From Rhabdophis nuchalis (taxonomy: Eukaryota > Chordata > Lepidosauria > Squamata > Natricidae): a stretch of 64,000 nt of DNA. The DNA is taken from positions 69,087,619 through 69,151,618 of the forward strand of contig CM077648.1 of assembly GCA_039707465.1 (NCBI GenBank), written 5' to 3'. The position numbers and the translations under genes were made by a program. Under the pieces are notes generated by a model. It was given only the letters and a program-made list of their open reading frames with translations, had not been told where the DNA came from and made no database searches. Position 1 is the stretch's first letter. Each line of letters opens with the position of its first letter. This document shows positions 56,995 through 64,000 of this stretch, one piece after another.

Positions 56995-57865
56995 CTGAAA
57001 AACATGAAAGGAAAATGCCTTAACATATAATACAGTATTCTTTAACTCTAGCTCTTCTGTTGTCATTGTAGATTTTATCATTTGGTTGTCATGTGCATAT
57101 ATTCTATATTAATTATGCACCTAAGCATCTGCATTCGATCATTGCTTCATTGTACTATTTGCACAGTGACTGGCAACATTCCTTCTTCATTATGGAAATG
57201 GCTGAATCTTCTCAAGGGGCCCCAGCTGATAGCTGACATCGCTGTTTATCTGCTTGTTTGAGGAAAATATGTATGCCAGGTAACCTAAAAGGGTGTGCTG
57301 TTTGTTGCTGTGTATACAATTCTATCAAAAGATAACATGAATCCATAAAAATAATGCTGCATATCAGCTTTTCTAACTGTGGCATTCTTATCATGCAAAC
57401 AGATAGTCTTCTAGTAGAACACCAATTATATAATAAGCTTATCATATGGAAACATGTTTTTGTGGATCTCACTATTTTAATCATGCTAATTTCTGGTGTA
57501 ATTTTTCATATGATAAAATCATAATATTGTAATATGACCTTTTAAAACATATATTCTTTGAGAACAGACCCACAATATAGGTCAACTGTATTGTGAGTAG
57601 GAATATACAGTTTCCAAATTGAAAAATCCAACCTTCCTTAGATACCAGTATCCACACAACCCTGGAACCATTAATTAATTGACATCAATCACTCTGTCAC
57701 ATCAAATAGTTTTTCAGGATTGATGTGAGGATAAAATGAGGAGATCCCCATCTCAATTTTTTGGATATAAAATGAAACCCAAATAATCTCTTTATAACTT
57801 CAATCAGATTTATATATTTAAGCAAATAGCACAAAAAGGAAATGTGCTAAAGAAAAATGATTTGT
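56995..57865. other. ANO6 intron, nothing recognised
   Basis: AT-rich with no domain-bearing frames. Confidence 0.5.
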
Positions 57866-58085
57866 AAAAATATATAGCACTAGTACTTAGACATATATGC
57901 TTTACAGCCATCTCTAAGCAGGATCAACATATTGCCCCCAACAATTTGGGTCCTTGTTTTTCCCATCTCGGAAGGATGGAAGGCTGAGTCAACTTTGAGC
58001 CTGGTGAGATTTGAGCTGCCAAATTGCAGGCAGCCAGCAGGCAGCAGAAGTAGCCTGCAGTACTGCACTGCGCCACTGCAGCTCA
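57866..58085 (-). mobile_element. tRNA-derived squamate SINE
   Basis: Minus strand GAGCTGCAGTGGCGCAGTGC, with the GGCTCAAAGTTGACTCAGCC block shared with 42486-42736. Confidence 0.8.
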
Positions 58086-58619
58086 TATATGTTATGAAAA
58101 TGCACTAAAATATATCTAGTCAAGAAAAATGCATGTCAAATATTAGAATCTTATACTATTTCCTATACTTTTTAAAATTGCAAACTTACGTTCAACGCCT
58201 ACAGCAAATTTAGGATTGGGAAATTGGAAATTGAATGAAATTAATGTGACATTTTCCTTAATCCCTAGTCATGATCACCATACTATGGTATTGTTTTTGA
58301 TCTTTGCACATAGAATAAGGATATACAAGAGGAGTGTTTGCTTTATTAAGACAATTTCATGAAGCCCAATCTATATAGCTGTACACTGTGTACAGTAGCT
58401 TACTTCACTAGTACATTTCCAGGCCTACATGATCTCTCAGGTGGTTATGATTTTTACTTGGATTAGTTTTGTTTAAAAAACTATGTGCTAAGGGTTGTAC
58501 TAATCAGTTGCACTTCTTACGTTTGATCATATATTCCTTCTTCTTCACATATTATCACTTTATTTCAAAACAGCATTTTATGTCACAATAATATTTTTTT
58601 AATGCTGAAGGAAAAATAC
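58086..58619. other. ANO6 intron, nothing recognised
   Basis: AT-rich; 58726-59440 on the other side of the exon is likewise unassigned intron. Confidence 0.5.
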
Positions 58620-58725
58620 CTTGGAAGAGTCACATGTGATGTTGAGATTCCAGTATGTGCATTCTTGATCACACTGTGGACACATAATAATCTTACCTCC
58701 TATATTTGGATCACATACTTCTTGA
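58620..58725 (-). CDS. ANO6: ANO6 exon: cysteine-rich first extracellular loop
   Basis: 106-bp exon with acceptor TTTCAG|T and donor AAG|GTATTT. It completes the split Ser codon and encodes [18 protein letters not shown], then a further two-cysteine stretch containing LNITC (an N-glycosylation sequon). The spaced cysteines are the conserved disulfide-bonded loop between TM1 and TM2 in anoctamins. It ends in phase 0 and joins the exon at 56994. A plus-strand reading at the same place is only a shadow. Confidence 0.93.
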
Positions 58726-59440
58726 CTGAAAGAATGAATAAATCCATCTTACATATTATGAAACTCAATGAATGGGCTAAGTTCATAGTTTTCATTGATC
58801 ACTACTGTCCTGATCATCTTCGACTTTATAAATATTGTAGTTCTACCAGTGTAGCTACACTGGCCCCTTTTTTGATATGCAAAACACAAACAAAATATGT
58901 GATGAGTACCATTGAAAATGAGGTCTTTACCCAGCCATTATTCTCTTTTTGTTAATAATCTCTTCAAGAAGTCTCTTCCAATTCAGTTCAATGATGGTTG
59001 GCCTTGAACTGTACACTGGAAAAAATATAATTTCTATAGCTCTTACACAGCTGTCCTAGTACCTCTTGCCAAAAATAATTCTATTTATTTTGATGTTCCT
59101 GATATTATATTATTCTGTTTTTTATCTTCCTGATATTATTTAGTTTATTTATTTTTAATCATATGGTTTATTCATTCACAGCAGAATGCTTTATAATTTT
59201 AATTAGGAGTTGATATTTCTGTATATTCATCTGGCAAGCACAAGATAAAATGCTTAATATCTCAAAATAATATTGATATAATGACACAAAAAGCTTTTGA
59301 GAATACAGAAGTTTAGTACATTTATCATAGATGGTATTTCTCCCCAGAATGTATATTATCATTAAGTGAAGAGTGCGCATTCTCAGCATATTTTAGTAGT
59401 TTTTCACTGAATAGAGTTAATAGTAAAAAGATACCATATA

Positions 59441-62128
59441 CAGTGGTACCTCGGATTACGAACGCCTCTCTTCACGACCAAAAATTTCACAAAAAATGTG
59501 CCCCGGATCACGAACACCGTTTCACTGCACGAACGGAAAAGTTCGTAAAAAAAACGAACTCCGCATTATAAACGAGGGCTGGCTGGGGGGATGGGTGTGT
59601 GTGGAAGCGAAGGCAGGGGGGGAGACCCGCGCCCAGCTTTAAGACCCGGAGAACTGGACGGATACACCGAACAGAGGCACACCAGGAATTCCCAGCCCCA
59701 GAGGGCCATGCCCCAAGGAGGCCCATAGAAGCAACCAGCCAGGGCTGCTTCCCCGCAAGAAGCTCTTGCCCCACCAGCCCCAAACGGATCGAGGGACTCA
59801 CCGAAGCAAGAAAGCTGCAGGGCTCCGTTGTGGCCGCTGGTGTCCTGTAGCTTGAGGTTGCCGCTCGGGGGGCTTTTGCAAGAGCTGCGCTGCCCGTAGA
59901 GCGGCGGCGGCGGTCGGGAGCGCCAGCCGGAATGTCCGTCTGACTCTGGCGCTTGGGGCTGTTGTTGCTGCCGCCGCTGCCGCCTCCTCCTCCGCCGTTC
60001 CCAAAGCTTTGTCCTTTGCTGGCCAGGAAAGCGGAGCTGAATTTCGGCGCTTCTGCTTCTCGGGACGCTTCCCGAGAAGGACAAAGCTTTGGGGACGAAA
60101 TTCAGACGCGCCGGAGTCACTACAGCCAGCCGAAATGTCCGTCTCCGTCCTCCTCCGCCATCCCCAAAGCTTTGTCCTTTGCTGGCCAGGAAAGCGGAGC
60201 TGAATTTCGGCGCTTCTGCTTCTCGGGACGCTTCCCGAGAAGGACAAAGCTTTGGGGACGAAATTCAGACGCGCCGGAGTCACTACAGCCAGCCGAAATG
60301 TCCGTCTCCGTCCTCCTCCGCCGTCCCCAAAGCTTTGTCCTTCTCGGGAAGCGTCCCGAGAAGCAGAAGCGCCGAAATTCAGAAGCGCCGGAGCCGCTAC
60401 AGCCAGCCGAAATGTCCGTCTCCCTCCTCCTCCGCCGTCCCCAAAGCTTTGTCCTTTGCTGGCCAGGAAAGCGGAGCTGAATTTCGGCGCTTCTGCTTCT
60501 CGGGACGCTTCCCGAGAAGGACAAAGCTTTGGGGACGAAATTCAGACGCGCCGGAGTCACTACAGCCAGCCGAAATGTCCGTCTCCGTCCTCCTCTGCCG
60601 TTCCCCAAGCTTTGTCCTTTGCTGGCCAGGAAAGCGGAGCTGAATTTCGGCGCTTCTGCTTCTCGGGACGCTTCCCGAGAAGGACAAAGCTTTGGGGACG
60701 GCGGAGGAGGACGGAGACGGACATTTCGGCTGGCTGTAGTGACTCCGGCGCGTCTGTATTTCGTCCCCAAAGCTTTGTCCTTCTCGGGAAGCGTCCCGAG
60801 AAGCAGAAGCGCCGAAATTCAGCTCCGCTTTCCTGGCCAGCAAAGGACAAAGCTTTGGGGACGGCGGAGGAGGACGGAGACGGACATTTCGGCTGGCTGT
60901 AGTGACTCCGGCGCGTCTGAATTTCGTCCCCAAAGCTTTGTCCTTCTCGGGAAGCGTCCCGAGAAGCAGAAGCGCCGAAATTCAGCTCCGCTTTCCTGGC
61001 CAGCAAAGGACAAAGCTTTGGGGACGGCGGAGGAGGACGGAGACGGACATTTCGGCTGGCTGTAGTGACTCCGGCGCGTCTGAATTTCGTCCCCAAAGCT
61101 TTGTCCTTCTCGGGAAGCGTCCCGAGAAGCAGAAGCGCCGAAATTCAGCTCCGCTTTCCTGGCCAGCAAAGGACAAAGCTTTGGGGACGGCGGAGGAGGA
61201 CGGAGATGGACATTTCGGCTGGCTGTAGTGACTCCGGCGTGTCTGAATTTCGTCCCCAAAGCTTTGTCCTTCTCGGGAAGCGTCCTGAGAAGCAGAAGCG
61301 CCGAAATTCAGCTCCGCTTTCCTGGCCAGCAAAGGACAAAGCTTTGGGAACAGCGGAGGAGGAGGCGGCAGCGGCGGCAGCAACAACAGCCCCAAGCCCC
61401 AGAGTCAGACGGACATTCCGGCTGGCGCTCCCGACCGCCGCCGCCGCTCTACGGGCAGCGCAGCTCTTGCAAAAGCCCCCCGAGCGGCAACCTCAAGCTA
61501 CAGGACACCAGCGGCCACAACGGAGCCCTGCAGCTTTCTTGCTTCGGTGAGTCCCTCGATCCGTTTGGGGCTGGTGGGGCAAGAGCTTCTTGCGGGGAAG
61601 CAGCCCTGGCTGGTTGCTTCTATGGGCCTCCTTGGGGCATGGCCCTCTGGGTTTCGATTACTTTAACATCTGTGTAATTCCTGGTGTGCCTCTGTTCGGT
61701 GTATCCGTCCAGTTCTCGGGGTCTTAAAGCTGGGCGCGGATCTCCCCCCCTGCCTTCGCTTCCACACACACACCTGTCCTCCTCACTCGCAGAGCCCAGA
61801 AAGAGACGGGCGAAAGTCATGCTGGCAGCCGCGCGCGGTTTGCTCCATCGCCCCTCAGCTGCTTTACATTGAACCCTATGGGAAACTGACTTCGCGAACA
61901 GAGTCAGTTCAAGAATCACGACCAAAAAACAAGGTCGGAACGGATTAACCGGATTTACATTGCACCCTATGGGAAATTGTGCCTCCCATCACAACCAAAA
62001 AACAAGGTCGGAAAGGATTAATCGGATTTACATTGAACCCTATGGGAAATTGTGCCTCGCATCACAACCAATTCGGATCGCGACCAGAGTCGTTTCACCA
62101 ATTTAGTTCGTGATCCGAGGTACCACTG
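59441..62128. mobile_element. 2.7-kb foldback element with mariner-like ends
   Basis: Ends CAGTGGTACCTCGGATTACG and CGTGATCCGAGGTACCACTG; TA at 59439-59440 and 62129-62130. The outer 140-270 bp match the 500-bp MITE at 23119. The core (about 59580-61770) is a nearly perfect inverted repeat centred near 60700, whose arms contain tandem 163-bp GC-rich units. All long open frames here, on both strands, are consequences of this symmetry; none is a gene in its own right. Confidence 0.9.
60000..61370. repeat. 163-bp sub-repeats in two opposed arms
   Basis: Left arm copies of CGAAATGTCCG at 60131, 60294, 60408 and 60571 (spacing 163, 114, 163); right arm copies of CGGACATTTCGG at 60718, 60881, 61044 and 61207 (spacing 163, with TGGACAT in the last). 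Each unit has CCCCAAAGCTTTGTCC mirrored by GGACAAAGCTTTGGGG and a hairpin CTTCTCGGGACGCTTCCCGA. Confidence 0.92.
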
Positions 62129-62277
62129 TACCTTTAAGTTTTTCAAAGAATACATAAAACTAAAATAATAAATTGACATTAAACTAGCATAAATATTGAG
62201 TGATACACTCTTATGTGTGGCTAAGGCATAACCAATAAAAATCTGGTTGTCCAGATAATCTAGCTAAATGAATAAAT

Positions 62278-62278
<1 letters not shown>

Positions 62279-62341
<63 letters not shown>

Positions 62342-62343
62342 AT
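62279..62343. repeat. (TAAA)n microsatellite
   Basis: About 16 TAAA units. Confidence 0.97.
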
Positions 62344-62587
62344 GAAAAAGAATAGGATTAACAAACCTATCTGTGGATATGAGGGAAGGCGTAGTTTTGT
62401 TGAAAGTCTATAGTGATGTCCCTGATATATTGTCCAAAATTCTACAAGTCTCTTCTCCATCTCTGCTGAGATTATCTCTACAAATGGGGAATTCCAGTGG
62501 TAAAGGAATGGCAGTAACTCTCTACTCCCAAAATCCCTATTTTCCTGATTAAGGCCTAACTTAAAATAACCTGGAGATACTTTAAAC

Positions 62588-63112
62588 CAGGGGTGTCAAA
62601 GTCAATGCCCACACTTCAGATCTGGTCCATGGGGTGCTTAGATCTGGCCCGTAGGACTGCCATGAAAAAAGTGAATGACCGGATAACAATGCCTCTGCCA
62701 GTGAAAGCTGAGCTTGGGTGGGCTGCACGTGACCCCCCAGGCTGTATTTTCGGCCACGACGGCCTCCTCAGCCCTCTGCCAGCAAAAATGGATGCCCCCT
62801 GAGCTCCATTTTCACTGGCAGAGGGCTGCAGAAGGCCATTGCAGTTCAAAATGGATCTCAGGGGGGTGCGCATGCCCCCCAAAGCTCTACTTTTGTTGGC
62901 AGAGGACTACAGGAAGCCATTGTGGCCAAAAACAGAGCCTGGGAGGGGCATGTACAATCTCCCCTGCTTCCGCTTTTGTTGGCAGAGGGCTGCGGGAGGC
63001 CATCACAGCTGGAAACACAGCCTTGATGAGTGATGTTGAGCTGGCCAAACCCCAATCTCCTGAGGTCAAACACATAATACAGCCCTCGATGAAATCAAGT
63101 TTGGCACTTCTT
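62588..63112. repeat. hAT-type repeat with internal ~90-bp tandem units
   Basis: Begins CAGGGGTGTCAAAGTCAATG, a hAT end common in squamates, and closes near CAAGTTTGGCACTTCT, an eroded inverse. Inside, GGCAGAGGGCTGCAGAAGGC-type units recur about every 90 bp. Confidence 0.65.
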
Positions 63113-63281
63113 TGGAAATCAATTCCAAGATCCATGAAAAAAGAAAAGAGAACGTGCTTCTGCTGCATCCTTACTGTTTTGCCCATAGAATTCAGTATGC
63201 ATTTATTATTATTCTGAGAAGTATGTACAGAATTTGCAACCTATGTGAACTAACAAGAATTATTACATGAGAATGGTCAGG

Positions 63282-63689
63282 TGTCAGCTCTGGAGGCCAT
63301 CTTTTTCTTTGGATCTTCAGGGCTGCCACACATGGTGGATGGGCATGGTGTGGGAAATGGAAGGGGGGGTTGGATGGAGATGGGTGAGATGTATAGCCAT
63401 AACAATATTCTTTCCCTGGGAGTCAAGGATGTTCAGCCTTCACTTGGAGAGGTATGATTGGGAAACAACTCGTTAGGATGGTGACCTGATTGGACCATGT
63501 GAAGGACATGTGGGTTCATGGGAAGGTACTTTGACTTTCCTTTGGGTGAGGAAAACCTGGAAGATTTTCAGATTTGGGTTTTTCCAGATGTTCCAATATC
63601 TCTAATTTATCTCTAATAAAATGGAACTTTGAGGAAATGCCTGCCTCGGAGCCTCACTTCTGTTGGGGGTATTACCTGGAACCCTGACA
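63282..63689 (+). mobile_element. Solo Gypsy LTR (family 2), 408 bp
   Basis: TGTCAGCTCTGG to GGAACCCTGACA; shares ATAAAATGGAACTTTGAGG and TGTTGGGGGTATTACCTGGA with the LTR at 13170. No clear 5-bp duplication. Ends about 70 bp from the donor of the ANO6 exon at 63758. Confidence 0.85.
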
Positions 63690-63757
63690 TCATAATAGGA
63701 GATAGGATCTTTATGCATGACTATAAATAACACAAGACGCATGAATTATAAGGTTAC

Positions 63758-63892
63758 CTCCAAGTGCAGTTATCTTTTGTGAAATATCCATATAAAAAAC
63801 ATCCAACACCAACTATTGCTGCCAGAAGTAACATTCGGGTGTAGAATCCCAGCCAGGCAAAATAGATTCCAATTTTCTCACCATAATATTTC
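63758..63892 (-). CDS. ANO6: ANO6 exon: TM1
   Basis: 135-bp exon, acceptor ending ATAG just above 63892 and donor AG|GTAACC at 63757. It enters in phase 2, completing an arginine codon split by the previous intron, then reads [19 protein letters not shown] followed by a hydrophobic helix ([18 protein letters not shown]) that is TM1 of the anoctamin fold. It ends DNCTW plus AG of a split Ser codon; NCT is an N-glycosylation sequon in the first extracellular loop. It is the most upstream exon in the window. A solo LTR ends only about 70 bp beyond its donor side. Confidence 0.95.
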
Positions 63893-64000
63893 CTATGGAC
63901 ACGACAACATTTTTTATTAATAAAATCAGTTTCTCATATATTCAAGAAAAAAACATTATAATGCACTGTGCTATCCTGATTTTTGTGTTTAAGAATGATT

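Larger units (their letters stand above)
22417..63892 (-). other. ANO6: ANO6 (TMEM16F) gene, internal ten-exon segment
   Basis: Ten minus-strand exons translate into one continuous anoctamin segment of about 452 codons, read from 63892 down to 22417. ANO6 is a plasma-membrane Ca2+-activated phospholipid scramblase and ion channel that exposes phosphatidylserine. ANO6 rather than ANO5 is inferred from wording such as [41 protein letters not shown] and [15 protein letters not shown], which I recall as ANO6-like. Exon phases chain perfectly and no stop or frameshift occurs, so this is a live gene. Ca2+-site residues known for the family are kept: N and E in WNNIQE (TM6), two E in YEYLE (TM7), E and D in EIHVDA (TM8). 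The N-terminal exons lie beyond 64000. The C-terminal exons (TM9-TM10 and tail) were not seen in 1-22416 and probably lie left of the window. The introns are filled with mobile elements. Confidence 0.95.

Noticed and set aside
60120..61550. Many long open frames on both strands in the GC-rich block
   Set aside because: They repeat the same peptide because of the 163-bp units and the inverted arms; no start, promoter or single-copy domain supports a gene.

Overview
The window is eukaryotic, from a squamate reptile and most likely a snake. It shows spliced vertebrate exons, abundant L2/CR1-type LINEs, L1, Ty3/Gypsy chromoviruses, tRNA-derived SINEs of squamate type, hAT and Tc1/mariner MITEs, Helitron-like elements and microsatellites. 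There is no prokaryotic-style gene organisation.

The only host gene I can support is on the minus strand: ten consecutive exons of anoctamin-6 (ANO6/TMEM16F, Ca2+-activated phospholipid scramblase and ion channel). They lie, in transcription order, at 63892-63758, 58725-58620, 56994-56934, 54470-54325, 50354-50277, 46907-46682, 44357-44188, 37092-36995, 36410-36280 and 22622-22417. Every junction has AG/GT signals and compatible phase, and about 452 codons run without a stop or frameshift. The segment covers TM1 to about the start of TM9 and includes the Ca2+-site residues of TM6-TM8. Earlier exons lie beyond 64000. The last C-terminal exons were not found in 1-22416 and are probably beyond base 1. 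The window is therefore mostly intron.

Layout. 1-14 kb: an old Ty3/Gypsy chromovirus (Gypsy A) cut up by an antisense solo LTR carrying a hAT MITE and by three L2 LINEs, one nested in another, with a ~368-bp tandem duplication over the nested junction. 14-19 kb: foldback repeat, L2 fragment, then a tandem array of 346-bp units containing a tRNA-like Pol III promoter. 19-22 kb: L1 ORF2 relic interrupted by a MITE, and a SINE. 22-25 kb: ANO6 exon, GGGA/GA microsatellite, mariner-like MITE, truncated Tc1 element. 25-35 kb: an AT-rich retroposon remnant split by a near-complete Gypsy chromovirus (Gypsy B), itself carrying an L1 that has only ORF1 (HAL1-like). 35-45 kb: inverted repeats, three ANO6 exons, a pair of inverted Helitron-like elements, an unclassified LINE, a CR1, and a SINE with a hAT insertion. 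45-59 kb: foldback MITE, ANO6 exons, LTR inside a MITE, two L2 LINEs. 59-64 kb: a 2.7-kb foldback element with 163-bp sub-repeats, a hAT-type repeat, a solo LTR and the most upstream ANO6 exon.

Apart from ANO6 nothing appears to be a functional host gene. The retroelement ORFs are mobile-element genes, mostly broken; the best preserved are the L1 ORF1 (29083-29931), the L2 RT ORF at 54514-55926 and the Gypsy B RT/RNase H ORF at 31179-32654. Family assignments come from recognising motifs in the sequence, not from database searches.
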